Source: Nostoc sp. MS1 (GTDB lineage Bacteria; Cyanobacteriota; Cyanobacteriia; Cyanobacteriales; Nostocaceae). From it: a DNA stretch of 64,000 nucleotides. The notes beneath the pieces were generated by a model that made no database searches, was not told the DNA's origin, and was given only the letters and a program-made list of their open reading frames with translations. Positions 1-9,432 of the stretch are shown here, piece by piece (the first letter of the stretch is position 1; every line of letters starts with the position of its first letter). The translations under genes were made by a program, and so were the position numbers. The DNA lies in contig NZ_AP023441.1 of NCBI RefSeq assembly GCF_019976755.1, forward strand, positions 1,302,001 through 1,366,000. The letters run 5' to 3'.

Positions 1-170
1 AATTCAAACGGCTGCAATAGATAGAGATCAAGGTTTTTAATCCAAAATCCCAAACTACTACAAGTAAACGATGCTCTAAATAGAAAAAGGCTAAAAGATA
101 AATATTTAATAATTCTCAAGCATGAGTAAATTCAAGATTATTTTTATTACTCACGCCCAATTTTACGTAC

Positions 171-593
171 TTAAGGTTTGGCTACACTGAGAATATCCTT
201 GTTCAGTGATTGTAATGATGCTAGAACCTTGGCTTTATCTGGTTTAGAGGCTTTGAGTCCGCCATTAATTTCATCGGCTGAATCTTCAATTTTTTTGTAA
301 GTATCAGGAGATTTAGCTTTTACACCATCTTCTACCTTTGACCAATATCCTTCAAATTTGCCAAACTCATCTTTAGCTTTAGTAAAATTATTTGCCTTTA
401 CTGCTGTCTGTGTGTTGTTTACTACACCTTCTAAACCAGAAAAGTCTGTTTTAGCATTGGAATTACTTGTACTTGTAGATGCAGAATTTGCTGTAGGTGA
501 TGTTTGCGCTGTAGGTTGTTCAGCTTGGTTACATCCTCCCAAAACCATTAAGCTAATTCCCGCAATTATCAGTATTTGTTTAAACCGTTCCAT
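171..593 (-). CDS. Small putative lipoprotein (DUF4363-like)
   Basis: A 140-residue exported protein. It begins with a hydrophobic signal segment ending in a lipobox (L-G-G-C, Cys21 counted from this start), then a Ser/Thr/Asn-rich linker and a helical Lys-rich domain. A longer reading frame starts seven codons upstream, but those codons contain the GAGGA ribosome-binding site of the ATG at 593, so 593 is preferred. It was probably anchored in the cytoplasmic or thylakoid membrane. The helical part resembles DUF4363-type proteins of unknown role, from memory only. It diverges from the gene at 693, so the 100-bp gap holds both promoters. Confidence 0.75.
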   Translation of the reverse strand: MERFKQILIIAGISLMVLGGCNQAEQPTAQTSPTANSASTSTSNSNAKTDFSGLEGVVNNTQTAVKANNFTKAKDEFGKFEGYWSKVEDGVKAKSPDTYKKIEDSADEINGGLKASKPDKAKVLASLQSLNKDILSVAKP

Positions 594-692
594 TACAGGT
601 TCCTCAATATACAATGGATAGAAATTCTAGGTGATATCTATCTAAAACCATTTCATCTGTAAATCAAGTTAAATTTTCTAAAGAAAAATTCT

Positions 693-977
693 ATGAAACG
701 TTCATTTCGTAAATATCACCGCATCTTGGGCATCATAATTTCTATACCACTGATGCTAACAGTACTGACGGGAATGTTAGCAACGTTTGTTCGCGAATGG
801 TCTCTCAGTATAGGTGTTAGCGCTAGTTTCCTTTTGAGTATCCACACAGGAGAAATTTTTCATCTTGAAGGTATCTATCCTATTTTGAATGGAATAGGAT
901 TGATTGGCTTACTAGCAACCGGACTCAGCTTATCTGGTTTGTTTGGGAGAAAGACTCGACAAAACCCTAAAAATTAG
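693..977 (+). CDS. Small PepSY-associated-type membrane protein
   Basis: A 94-residue protein with a basic N-terminus (Arg/Lys/His-rich, K-R-S-F-R-K-Y-H-R), a first membrane helix at about residues 12-32, a middle part containing the S-I-H-T-G-E motif, and a second helix at about 62-82 ending in a basic tail. This arrangement is typical of the short PepSY-associated TM proteins found in cyanobacteria and linked to iron or redox membrane functions in larger relatives. The exact role is unknown. The start is the first ATG of the frame. Confidence 0.7.
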   Translation: MKRSFRKYHRILGIIISIPLMLTVLTGMLATFVREWSLSIGVSASFLLSIHTGEIFHLEGIYPILNGIGLIGLLATGLSLSGLFGRKTRQNPKN

Positions 978-1644
978 ATAAGTAATAATAAATACTATGT
1001 AAGTTTTGGCGATCGCCTCCACATTCACCCTACATGATATGGCGATCGCCTAACTTCTCAAAACTGTTCAGATTGGTTAACAAACTAGCCCAACTGATTT
1101 ACATAAATTTATATATTTATCTCATTTAACTATATAAAAATTTGTAAAACTCGCTCATATTCTTGACCAAGTAAGAAACAGCTATTAAAAACTACTTATT
1201 AAAATAATAATTTTTTCTAATAATTTTAAATATAAAAGAAATCTAATGATATAGATATTTTTTTGAGAATACATTAAAGTCTTCATCATTAGGCAAAATC
1301 AGCCAATCATTATTGTTGCAATAATTTACAGTTCTCTAATTAAAAATATTGAACATACATTAAAAATAATAAATAATCTCATCAATTGTGAATTAAATCA
1401 GGCAATATTAAGAGTAAGCTTAATGATGGAAACTTAGTCAAAGAGTTAAGTTATTAAGCACAATCAAAGCGAAACAAACATTAACATATTAAAAAGATTT
1501 ATATTTTTAAGTGTTAATTACTAATAGCTAAAAATTTGAATTGTGCTAGCTTAATTACTAGGTTGTTGAGCTAAGTGATGAAAATTTCATCCGAACCTAA
1601 AACAAAAGTTAAAAATCAATCAACCTTAAGAACAAGAAGCAACA
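978..1644. other. AT-rich intergenic region, no gene seen
   Basis: About 670 bp of AT-rich DNA with two HIP1-type GGCGATCGCC sites near 1007 and 1041 that could pair with each other as a weak stem. No convincing reading frame or RNA was recognised. The last part must carry the promoter of the universal stress protein gene. Confidence 0.5.
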
Positions 1645-2496
1645 ATGATAGAAAAGATTTTGCTAGCGGTTTCTGGATTGGGACACGCAGAAGAAATGTT
1701 GAAAACATTGAAAGAAGTCCCATCAATTCAAGCAGCCAAAGTCACAGTTCTGCACGTAGTTACTCCTCAAACTACCTCATCTGCAATGACAGACAAATGG
1801 GAGGATGGTGGCAAAATTCTGGCAAATGCAATTCAAACTTTGAACTTAGATCCTAGCCAAGTATCTTCAATTTTGCGTCAAGGCGATCCTAAAGATGTAG
1901 TTTGTCAAGTAGCAGATGAAATTGACGCTGACTTAATTATCATGGGTTCACGGGGACTCAAGCGCCTGCAATCGATTTTATCGAACTCAGTTAGTCAGTA
2001 TGTCTTCCAATTGTCATCACGTCCCATGTTGCTGGTGAAAGATGACATTTATGTCAAAAAAATTAAGCGTGTTATGGTAGCGATGGATAATTCCGACGCA
2101 GCCAAACATTGTTTAAAATTGGCCTTGTTCTTACTGCGGGGTATTCCAGGTAGTCAATTAATTTTGACCAATGTTACTACAGATTTACGTGGTAAAAACT
2201 CTGAAGTAGCAGAAATCAGCCCTGACAAAAATCCTGTGTTAGCAGCAGGCGTGGCGGAAGCACAAAAATACGGTGTGCAAACTCGCTGTTACAGCAGTAG
2301 CGGTAAACCAGGCGAAGAAATCTGTCGCTTGGCCGATGAATTGAACATAGATTTATTGCTACTCGGTTCTCCAGATCGCCGTCCATCAGTAGCTAAGAAT
2401 TTTGTCGATATCGACAGACTCATCGGCGCTTCCTTATCAGACTATGTTCGCATCAACGCTACCTGTCCGGTATTATTAGCGCGGACAAGTGGGTAA
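1645..2496 (+). CDS. Tandem universal stress protein (two Usp domains)
   Basis: A 283-residue cytosolic protein made of two UspA-type alpha/beta domains (about residues 1-135 and 140-283). Each domain carries the nucleotide-binding signature: the first has D-L-I-I-M-G-S-R-G near residue 97, the second a shorter L-L-L-L-G-S-P near 245. Usp proteins bind ATP or other nucleotides and help cells survive stress. The degenerate second G-loop suggests one half may not bind nucleotide. The start is the ATG after a weak purine stretch. A hairpin at about 2522-2551 closes the transcript. Confidence 0.88.
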   Translation: MIEKILLAVSGLGHAEEMLKTLKEVPSIQAAKVTVLHVVTPQTTSSAMTDKWEDGGKILANAIQTLNLDPSQVSSILRQGDPKDVVCQVADEIDADLIIMGSRGLKRLQSILSNSVSQYVFQLSSRPMLLVKDDIYVKKIKRVMVAMDNSDAAKHCLKLALFLLRGIPGSQLILTNVTTDLRGKNSEVAEISPDKNPVLAAGVAEAQKYGVQTRCYSSSGKPGEEICRLADELNIDLLLLGSPDRRPSVAKNFVDIDRLIGASLSDYVRINATCPVLLARTSG

Positions 2497-2521
2497 ATTT
2501 ATCAAAGCGGTTGATCAATAA

Positions 2522-2551
2522 AAACCCCTCAACCATTAGGTATAGGGGTTT
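2522..2551. terminator. Hairpin terminator between usp and psbM (convergent)
   Basis: Arms AAACCCCT and AGGGGTTT (8 bp) flank a 14-nt loop that can itself pair (ACC/GGT). T-rich sequence follows on both sides, so the hairpin can end the usp transcript on the plus strand and the psbM transcript on the minus strand. Confidence 0.7.
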
Positions 2552-2577
2552 CTTTGTTTTCTACAAAAAGCAATCAA

Positions 2578-2691
2578 TTAATCTTTTTTACCTTCGCGGC
2601 TGGCTGTTTGGATATATAGAATGATTAAAAACACGGCGGGTACTAGCACGAACAGAATGCTCGCAACAAACCCCAAGTCATTAACTTGCAT
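2578..2691 (-). CDS. psbM: Photosystem II protein M (PsbM)
   Basis: A 37-residue single-helix membrane protein starting M-Q-V-N-D-L-G-F and ending with I-Q-T-A-S-R-E-G-K-K-D. This matches PsbM, a low-molecular-weight photosystem II subunit at the dimer interface in thylakoids. A purine-rich GAGAGGGG sits about 10 nt before the ATG. It is convergent with the usp gene and lies downstream of the ferredoxin gene on the same strand. Confidence 0.96.
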   Translation of the reverse strand: MQVNDLGFVASILFVLVPAVFLIILYIQTASREGKKD

Positions 2692-2791
2692 GGCAAGGAA
2701 GCCCCTCTCTAATTTCCAGTCAACAACTTTAGAATAGCATCAACGATGCCAGTATTAGCTCTTTTTTTTTACTTCTTTAGCCACTAACAAT

Positions 2792-3088
2792 TTAGGGTTT
2801 AGTAACTACGCTGACGGGGCCATTTACCAGGGTTTGACAAGCCAAGCGGTAATTTGCCGGCTTCTTCTTCAACATACGATTTTCTACATTTGTTGGTGTA
2901 GAAAGATTTTCAATTCCTTCGACTATTTCCACAACACAAGTCCCACACTGACCACCGCCGCCACAATTGGTCAGTTTGCCAAAAAATTTATAGATGTCAA
3001 CGCCATTTTCTATTGCTTTCAGGCGCAGATTAGCACCATCTGCCGCGATAACTTCTTTATTTTCTTTCACAAATTTGATGTTACCCAT
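2792..3088 (-). CDS. 2Fe-2S ferredoxin-like protein
   Basis: A 98-residue soluble electron carrier. Four cysteines at about 42, 48, 51 and 84 give a CX5CX2C...C cluster-binding pattern within the G-G-G-G-Q-C-G-T-C motif, as in 2Fe-2S ferredoxins. The spacing differs from the CX4CX2C of photosynthetic PetF, so it belongs to a separate ferredoxin subgroup with an unassigned partner. It lies between psbK and psbM on the same strand, which suggests a photosynthesis-related role (inference). Confidence 0.88.
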   Translation of the reverse strand: MGNIKFVKENKEVIAADGANLRLKAIENGVDIYKFFGKLTNCGGGGQCGTCVVEIVEGIENLSTPTNVENRMLKKKPANYRLACQTLVNGPVSVVTKP

Positions 3089-3197
3089 AACTGCCTAATT
3101 CCTCGTTGACTGCAAGCTACCCACGCAATACACATATTATTACTGAATTTATCCAATTTATTACAAAAAATTAAGAATTATCAACATAGAATAATTA

Positions 3198-3229
3198 CAA
3201 AAAATAGGACAGGTAAATCACCTGTCCTA
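3198..3229 (-). terminator. Rho-independent terminator after psbK
   Basis: Perfect 10-bp stem (TAGGACAGGT / ACCTGTCCTA) with a 5-nt loop, followed on the minus strand by a run of T (read as A at 3198-3204). It lies about 20 bp past the psbK stop. Confidence 0.88.
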
Positions 3230-3249
3230 CTAATTGGTTAAAGCTTAAC

Positions 3250-3387
3250 TTATCTAAATCCAACAGCAGCTTGCCATACGAAAGCAAGCAATAAAAAGAA
3301 AACGGGAATTACAGGGAGAACGTCTACCAAAGGGTCAAAAATTTGGTAAGCTTCAGGCAATTTTGCGAGTAAAAGAGCTGCTTCCAT
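3250..3387 (-). CDS. psbK: Photosystem II protein K (PsbK)
   Basis: A 45-residue precursor with a short leader followed by the conserved [14 protein letters not shown] mature start and a single membrane helix ending W-Q-A-A-V-G-F-R. This is diagnostic of PsbK, a small photosystem II core subunit near CP43. The leader (about 8 residues) is removed in known PsbK. It has its own terminator, so it is probably transcribed apart from the ferredoxin and psbM genes downstream. Confidence 0.96.
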
Positions 3388-3543
3388 GTTTGTTAAAATC
3401 CACCTAATCCAACACAGCATTCATAATTGAGATGTATCTTAACATGAATTAGTCATTAATCATTAGTCCATAGTCCACAGTTATTCTCTCTTGTGTTCCA
3501 TCCGTAGCTACGGGAAGCAAGCTACATCTCCCTCCTCCAAAGT

Positions 3544-5181
3544 TTATTGCTTACCTATAGGAACAGTTCCAGGAGGAATTTCTGTAACTATGCGGAAGGG
3601 GAAGGTTTTAGTTGAGGCTAATTGAGCGTAATCTGGGGTGAGAAAGATGGCGTATTTTTGGGCTTCTGGTGTGAGTTGTGCGGCCATTGCTAGGGCGATC
3701 GCTTTTATGAATCTACGTACATCTGTGGCTTGTTCACCAACAACTTCGCCACCAGTTAAAGGTGTATTGGGTTGGTTCACTTGATCTAATGTGGTGCTGG
3801 GGTCTTTGACACTCAAATGTGTACCACCAATTATTCCTACTAACCATTTCGGTGAGGAGATTTTACTAAATGCAACAATTTGCTCTGTTAAGGCTGGGGT
3901 AGTTTTATCTGCGGAACTAGCAACAATTAACGTCGGGATTTGCACTTTGGTTAAACCAGTTTCGCCAAACATGATTGAAGTTGTGGGATTAAAAGCCATT
4001 ACCTGTTTAATTCTGTTATCCCGCAATTGATAGCTTTTTTCTGGTAATTCTTGAGCAACACATTGCAGAGTTTCTCCCAAGCTCAAAATTGCCAATTTTT
4101 TCTGACAGTGTTCTTTTATTCCTGTGATTTGTAACTCTGCTCCAGCCAGTGATAACGCCGTACCACCACCAAAAGAATAACCTATAACCATTGTGTTATT
4201 CGTTGCCAGTTTTCCTTGCAGAGGATTACCCTTTGTTTGGTTGAGCTTTTCTAATTCATCCAAAACAAAACTGACATCTTTAGGCCGGTCTAAAAACTCT
4301 TGGGGTTGTAAAAACCGAGTTTTACCTTGAAGAGCCAAATCTGTATGTATCTGATTACTACCAGGATGTTCTAGAGCTACAAATATATAACCGTGAGAGG
4401 CTAAATGTTGGGCTAGATAACGTAAATCTGTGCGGACTGACCCCATCCCATGAGTATAGATGATGATAGGTTTTTCCTGAGTTGCAGCTGTTGACCAGTA
4501 AATGTCAACCGGAATTTGACGATCGCGTTTTTGATCATTCAAATTCAAGTTGAGTACCTGTACTTGAGCATTCCCTGGTTCGCTAGGGTCAAAAGGTAAA
4601 GCAATCTGCGGTTTTCTGGGATCAAGTAGGCTATTAATTGACACCAAATACTGTTGTGTACGCCAGAAACTACTATTTAAACTCCCCGCTACTTGTAAAG
4701 CTTGGGGTAGGTTAATTTCTAGCGTTTTACTGGGGTAAGCCTCAAGAATGCTGACAACAGAAAGTCCCCCTGGTGCATTAGCACCCAAAACGAAACTAGC
4801 TCTTAAAGCTGTTGCACCTGCTTGGTCTTTGCGCGTCACCGCAGTAGAAAGGTCATTGAGAATAGTTGTGCCAATTTGCGTATTCAGTAACCTACTGATG
4901 GTAACTACATTTAAAGGTACTCTTGTCCTTAACGTTCTGATGAGCCTACCGCGTTGTTGTTGAGATAATCTGCTGGTAAATAGGTCTAAACTTTTTGGAA
5001 ATTCACCAGTCTCCGCCGCTTTTCGTAAATCCGCCACCGGAATCGATTCAGCAAACAACCCAAACCGCACTACAATTGTCTCGGCTGCTTTTACTGGGGT
5101 GTTGATAGCTAAAAGCTGTGTAACGGTGAGTGTAGATAAAAGACCTGTAAAAACTTTTATACCTTTCCCAAAAATTCCCAT
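3544..5181 (-). CDS. Exported alpha/beta hydrolase with DUF1400 domain
   Basis: A 545-residue protein with an N-terminal signal segment (about 1-32), a DUF1400-type helical domain (about 33-150) and a C-terminal alpha/beta hydrolase domain. The nucleophile elbow G-Y-S-F-G-G places the catalytic Ser at about 336. An oxyanion-type Y-T-H-G-M-G lies near 243, and a likely catalytic His is in G-G-T-H-L-S near 455. The hydrolase half resembles dienelactone hydrolase or platelet-activating-factor acetylhydrolase families. The substrate is unknown, probably an ester or lipid outside the cytoplasm. The architecture is common in cyanobacteria. Confidence 0.85.
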   Translation of the reverse strand: MGIFGKGIKVFTGLLSTLTVTQLLAINTPVKAAETIVVRFGLFAESIPVADLRKAAETGEFPKSLDLFTSRLSQQQRGRLIRTLRTRVPLNVVTISRLLNTQIGTTILNDLSTAVTRKDQAGATALRASFVLGANAPGGLSVVSILEAYPSKTLEINLPQALQVAGSLNSSFWRTQQYLVSINSLLDPRKPQIALPFDPSEPGNAQVQVLNLNLNDQKRDRQIPVDIYWSTAATQEKPIIIYTHGMGSVRTDLRYLAQHLASHGYIFVALEHPGSNQIHTDLALQGKTRFLQPQEFLDRPKDVSFVLDELEKLNQTKGNPLQGKLATNNTMVIGYSFGGGTALSLAGAELQITGIKEHCQKKLAILSLGETLQCVAQELPEKSYQLRDNRIKQVMAFNPTTSIMFGETGLTKVQIPTLIVASSADKTTPALTEQIVAFSKISSPKWLVGIIGGTHLSVKDPSTTLDQVNQPNTPLTGGEVVGEQATDVRRFIKAIALAMAAQLTPEAQKYAIFLTPDYAQLASTKTFPFRIVTEIPPGTVPIGKQ

Positions 5182-5323
5182 AAAGATATTATCTATAGTA
5201 TCACTTACGGGAATATAGCTAATATCAGTGTATTTGGCTACTGTAATCTAAAAAAAGAAATATTGCCTAAGATAGTTCGTATAAAAAAGTTCCCAATCAC
5301 CACAGGAACCACAACATTGAGAA

Positions 5324-5839
5324 TTATGCAAACATTTGTGCGATCGTCTCCATCATCAGAAACAACCGATGTGAATAGTTGGGAAACTTAATAAAACCAT
5401 AATGCTCATAAAAAGAACTAGCATTATGATCTTTAGCTTCGACTATGACAGCAATTGTAGCAATTTCACTTTGCAAACTGCGATAAAGCGCATCCAGTAA
5501 TAGCATTTCTCCCAAACCTTTTCGGCGATGGTTTTGATCGACTGCTAATCTACCAAGAAGAGTTGCGGGTACTATAGGGTATTTTGGTAATTTTTTACTT
5601 ATTTCTTTTGGTAATTCGTCAAATTTAATACTTGTTGCTGACAGTGTATAGTAACCAACGATTAAACCTGAACTTCTTTCAATTAATACAAAGGGAGCAG
5701 CTACACGCTTACGAGCATCTTGTCTTGCTTGTTGTTTTAAATAACGGTCTAGTTTTTCTATACCACAACAAAAAACCGCCCGGTCATGTTCTCCTAGCGG
5801 CTCTATGAAGTAATTCTCAAAAGCATCAGAGAATGCCAC
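5324..5839 (-). CDS. GNAT-family toxin of a toxin-antitoxin pair
   Basis: A 171-residue GCN5-type N-acetyltransferase. The acetyl-CoA loop appears as R-R-K-G-L-G-E near residue 105, and the late Y-E-H-Y-G-F motif near 150 supplies the usual Tyr. Known relatives (TacT, AtaT) acetylate the amino group of aminoacyl-tRNA and stop translation. The gene begins at the base immediately after the stop codon of the DUF1778 gene, the standard antitoxin-then-toxin order. An intact frame and catalytic motifs suggest it is functional. Confidence 0.88.
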   Translation of the reverse strand: MAFSDAFENYFIEPLGEHDRAVFCCGIEKLDRYLKQQARQDARKRVAAPFVLIERSSGLIVGYYTLSATSIKFDELPKEISKKLPKYPIVPATLLGRLAVDQNHRRKGLGEMLLLDALYRSLQSEIATIAVIVEAKDHNASSFYEHYGFIKFPNYSHRLFLMMETIAQMFA

Positions 5840-6151
5840 TTACACACCCATATTTTGTTTGTAACGTTGAGCAGCAGCCCGCAATTTTGCATTAGGTGCA
5901 GGTGGATTAAGCAATGCTTCTACAAAAACTTCTTGGTCTTGTCTGCTTAAAATCATCATTTCATTTTCTTGAATAACCTGAATTGCAATTTTCTGAACAC
6001 TACTGATAACAAAATCTGTGAGTGTTCGACCCTGAATATCAGCAGCACGCTGAAATAATTCTTTCTGCTCTTTGGTTATACGTGCTTCTAAGCGTTCAGC
6101 TTTAGAACGTGCTGAATTTTGCTTACGGCTTCCATCCATTGTATTAGCCAT
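5840..6151 (-). CDS. DUF1778 (TacA-like) antitoxin
   Basis: A 103-residue protein with a Lys/Arg-rich N-terminus and the ribbon-helix-helix-like segment of DUF1778 antitoxins (K-A-E-R-L-E-A-R-I-T near residue 17, followed by L-T-D-F-V). The C-terminal tail (A-L-L-N-P-P onward) is the part that wraps and inhibits the GNAT toxin in known pairs. Such antitoxins normally repress their own promoter, so the 125-bp gap to ggt should hold the operator. Confidence 0.88.
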   Translation of the reverse strand: MANTMDGSRKQNSARSKAERLEARITKEQKELFQRAADIQGRTLTDFVISSVQKIAIQVIQENEMMILSRQDQEVFVEALLNPPAPNAKLRAAAQRYKQNMGV

Positions 6152-6276
6152 GATTAGGCTTTAATTTTTTTTGTACGGCAATTATCCTTACAATTTATGA
6201 TCAAGCCATTCTCCTGAAATGTCAACAGTAGGAGCCATTGGTTGTAGGCTAAAAGTATCGTATGCAGTAGTATAAA

Positions 6277-8046
6277 ATGCTTACCCTTACCAAAGCCAAG
6301 CAGGTTGTATTTACCGTCTTTTCCCTTGGGGTTCTCTGTTACGGTGAAATAGTTTCTGCCACTATTACCTTACCTCTACGCAGTAAGAGTGGAATGGTAG
6401 TATCTGCCCATCCTTTGGCAAGTCAGGCGGGGGTGGAAATGTTACGTAAGGGTGGAAATGCAGTTGATGCAGCAGTAGCCACAACCTTTGCTATTTCTGT
6501 AGTTGAGCCGTTTTCCGCCGGAATTGGTGGTGGGGGATTTTTACTGATGCGTTCCCAGAAAACGGGAGAAATTAGGGCGTTGGACTTTCGGGAACGCGCA
6601 CCCCTCAAGGCTACGAGAAATATGTACTTGGATGCACAAGGTAAGGTGCGTCCGAATGCAAGTGTTAACGGTTATTTGGCGGTGGCTACACCAGGAACGA
6701 TCGCTGGGATGTATGAAGTGCATCGTCGTTATGGTAAGCTCCCTTGGAGCGAGGTAGTAAAACCTGCGATCGCACTTGCTAAAGATGGTTTCATTCTCGG
6801 TCAAAGACCAACTTGGCGTTCTATTTCCGTATATGAAACTCGTAAACAAATAATTCTCAACAACCCAGCCGCTAGAGAAATCTTCACTCGTAACGGCGAA
6901 TTTTATCAACCAGGGGAAAGATTGGTACAGCGTGATTTAGCACGCACATTAGAAACGATCGCCAAAAATCCCCAAAGCTTTTACACTGGTAGTATTGCTA
7001 ATGCGATCGCCGCAGACATGGCAAAAAATGGCGGTCTAATTACTCTAGCCGACCTCAAAGGCTATAAACCCATCTGGCGAAATCCTGTCTGTGGCAATTT
7101 TCGTCAAGCTAAAATCTGCTCAATGCCACCGCCATCATCAGGTGGGGTATTACTCATACAGATGTTAAATATTATTGGTGACACAGATTTAAAATCTTGG
7201 GGTTGGCATCACCCAAATGCTTTGCATTTATTAACAGAAGCGATGAAAATTGCTTACAGCGATCGCTCACAATATTTAGGCGACCCTGATTTTGTCAAAA
7301 TTCCCCTACAAGCACTGATTAGTCCAGCCTACGGCAAAAAGCGCCGCGCTGAAATCAATCCAGATAGAGCCACACCCTCAACGCAAGTCAAACCCATCCC
7401 GCCAGAGATTTTACAGAAGTTTGGACAAGCAGAGATTCCCCAAAGGATATATGCAGGCTATGAATCTCCCGAAACTAGCCACATCAATGTCGTTGATGAT
7501 GAACGTAATGCAGTCAGCCTCACATTTACCGTTAACTATGGGTTTGGTTCTGGGGTCGTTGCATCGGGAACTGGTATTTTGCTCAACGATGAGATGGATG
7601 ATTTTGCTGCTGCGCCAGGGGTTCCTAATGTATTCGGACTAGTAGGGAACGAAGCCAATGCGATCGCACCCCGGAAAACTCCCCTATCCAGCATGACACC
7701 GACCATCATCACCGAGAACGAACGCCTGCGGATGGTAGTAGGTGCGCCCGGTGGTAGCACCATCATCACTCAAGTTTTGCAAGTTATACTCAATGTTTTG
7801 GAATATAATATGGATGCTGGTGCAGCTGTATCTGTCCCACGCATACATCACCAGTGGCTACCCGATCAATTGCGAGTAGAAAGTTGGGGTTTAGATGCAC
7901 TTACCCTGCAAGACTTACGCCGACGCGGACATAACGTCAAAGAAATTATTCCTTGGGGCAATATTAACGCGATCGTCGTCACTAAAACAGGCGACTTAGA
8001 AGGCGCTGCTGACCCACGCGGCGAAGGTATTCCCATAGCAAAATGA
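6277..8046 (+). CDS. ggt: Gamma-glutamyltransferase (glutathione hydrolase)
   Basis: A 589-residue periplasmic precursor with an N-terminal signal segment (about 1-28), the G-G-N-A-V-D-A-A-V-A motif of the large subunit and the G-I-G-G-G-G-F motif. The autoprocessing site is E-T-S-H, with the catalytic Thr at about residue 400, followed by the small-subunit motifs N-Y-G-F-G-S-G and P-L-S-S-M-T-P-T. Family members hydrolyse or transfer the gamma-glutamyl group of glutathione. Length is typical. It appears to be a single gene divergent from the toxin-antitoxin pair. Confidence 0.95.
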   Translation: MLTLTKAKQVVFTVFSLGVLCYGEIVSATITLPLRSKSGMVVSAHPLASQAGVEMLRKGGNAVDAAVATTFAISVVEPFSAGIGGGGFLLMRSQKTGEIRALDFRERAPLKATRNMYLDAQGKVRPNASVNGYLAVATPGTIAGMYEVHRRYGKLPWSEVVKPAIALAKDGFILGQRPTWRSISVYETRKQIILNNPAAREIFTRNGEFYQPGERLVQRDLARTLETIAKNPQSFYTGSIANAIAADMAKNGGLITLADLKGYKPIWRNPVCGNFRQAKICSMPPPSSGGVLLIQMLNIIGDTDLKSWGWHHPNALHLLTEAMKIAYSDRSQYLGDPDFVKIPLQALISPAYGKKRRAEINPDRATPSTQVKPIPPEILQKFGQAEIPQRIYAGYESPETSHINVVDDERNAVSLTFTVNYGFGSGVVASGTGILLNDEMDDFAAAPGVPNVFGLVGNEANAIAPRKTPLSSMTPTIITENERLRMVVGAPGGSTIITQVLQVILNVLEYNMDAGAAVSVPRIHHQWLPDQLRVESWGLDALTLQDLRRRGHNVKEIIPWGNINAIVVTKTGDLEGAADPRGEGIPIAK

Positions 8047-8106
8047 CTGATAAGACTTCTACAAGCTTAGTGCAGCGCTGTTAACTGATAACTGTTAACT
8101 GAATAA

Positions 8107-8370
8107 TTACTGACCATTAACCATTGATTCTGCATAAACGCTGCTGCCAAATTCGTTGGCGCGGGCGCTGGGAACTAGTGTCCAACCAGCTTTCAGTAAC
8201 TTCTGATAGGTTGCCCAACCTTTGGAGCCACCTGGAATCTGATAATCTGGTACTGAAAATTGTGGAAAATGAGTATATGGTCGCCACGGCTGGCTAGGTG
8301 CAGTTTGCAAATATAAAATTTTGTCACCATCACCGCTACTTTTAGATATCCAGCACATTTGTCGATACAT
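8107..8370 (-). CDS. Conserved-looking hypothetical protein
   Basis: An 87-residue soluble protein rich in aromatic and Gly residues with no membrane segment. Features are W-R-P-Y near 29, a P-G-G-S-K-G-W motif near 45 and L-L-K-A-G-W-T-L-V-P near 58. It resembles short cyanobacterial hypothetical proteins of unknown function. The start is the ATG at 8370. No operon partner is evident: the next minus-strand gene ends 380 bp upstream. Confidence 0.6.
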   Translation of the reverse strand: MYRQMCWISKSSGDGDKILYLQTAPSQPWRPYTHFPQFSVPDYQIPGGSKGWATYQKLLKAGWTLVPSARANEFGSSVYAESMVNGQ

Positions 8371-8375
8371 GGCAA

Positions 8376-8753
8376 ACTCCTTTGCTTAAGGCATATGTTG
8401 CATATTGGCAGACTTTTGTCAATAGTTGCATCACCCTTGTGGGATAATTTTTGTCCTCTTAGGTTATGTCAACTAATGCACAATTTATAACCGCACAATT
8501 ACTTAAATAAACAGTGGATATTTAGATTACTTATCAAGGTTATAAGCCAGATAAGGCTTTTATACCTGACTTTCACCTGAGATTAAGATTTTTTTAATGG
8601 TATATGCGGTCTTCATAAGTATATGTATCAAGAACTACTTTTTAGGAAATAATTTAAGTTTTGTTTCAAAAAAAGAGTTTTGACGGTAGAGGTAGAGGGA
8701 GATAAGGGAGTAGGGGGAGACGTGAGAGAAGGAGAAACAACCACTAATAACTG
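8376..8753. other. Intergenic region with G-rich and heptamer repeats
   Basis: About 380 bp. The first 280 bp are AT-rich with no recognised feature. From about 8690 there is a purine-rich stretch (GAGGGAGATAAGGGAGTAGG type) and then CAACTGT heptamers that run into the stop codon of the DUF1802 gene. Both are dispersed repeat types seen elsewhere in this window. Confidence 0.6.
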
Positions 8754-9353
8754 TCAACTGTCAACTGTCAACTGACTAATGACTTCCTTAACCTCCTCTA
8801 CCATCTGCCTATAGTTAGAGTCAGATAGAACTGGTTGGGAGTCTAGTAGTTGGATGGGTGCAGTGATATCTATCCAGGATTTGCAACCGCCATATTCTGG
8901 AAGATACGTAATTTCTTGGGCTTGGGATAGTTTATAAGTCCGTAGGAGGAGAATGAATATTGGTTGTTGTGGTTTCCAGTTTAAGCGATCGCTAATAAAA
9001 TTCTCGTTCCAAATGTGAAAAGGTAATAAGGCTTTGATAATTGCTTCATCACTGAGGGGTAGAATGTCGGTAATCTGCGCCCAACTGCCAATACGCACTG
9101 TTTCGGGATGCCAACCAGATGGTACTGGCTGTACAAGATTTGCATATTCAGCCTTGAGTAAAGATGGCTGTTGATGTTCATAGGTGGGATAAAGCAGAAC
9201 TTGTTCGTGAGCTACTTGGAAGCGTCCGTTTTTTTCTTTGATACCGCCTTTACGTAGCAGCATAATTGTTTTGCCACTTTCTAAGGCGTTGATGGCTACA
9301 GCCCATTCTTTGAGAGTATGCACTGTTTGAGTAAATTGTGTCAGCATCGGCAT
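8754..9353 (-). CDS. DUF1802 family protein
   Basis: A 199-residue soluble protein. The N-terminal K-E-W-A-V-A-I-N-A-L segment, L-L-R-K-G-G-I and the F-x-V-x-H-E-x-F/V-L-L-Y-P-T motif are the hallmarks of DUF1802, and the later W-I-D-I near 165 fits too. The function of the family is unknown; the fold has been likened to Nudix-like proteins, which I cannot test here. The last codons run into heptamer repeat DNA. It is divergent from the aldo/keto reductase gene. Confidence 0.85.
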   Translation of the reverse strand: MPMLTQFTQTVHTLKEWAVAINALESGKTIMLLRKGGIKEKNGRFQVAHEQVLLYPTYEHQQPSLLKAEYANLVQPVPSGWHPETVRIGSWAQITDILPLSDEAIIKALLPFHIWNENFISDRLNWKPQQPIFILLLRTYKLSQAQEITYLPEYGGCKSWIDITAPIQLLDSQPVLSDSNYRQMVEEVKEVISQLTVDS

Positions 9354-9432
9354 CTACTGGAACTCTGATTTAATTTGAAGCTAAGACCGTTAAAGTATAA
9401 AACTATCCAGGGAAGTGAATTAAAGAACGTTT

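Noticed and set aside
6541..6909. 122-codon minus-strand frame within ggt
   Set aside because: Lies wholly inside an intact gene with strong family motifs on the other strand.
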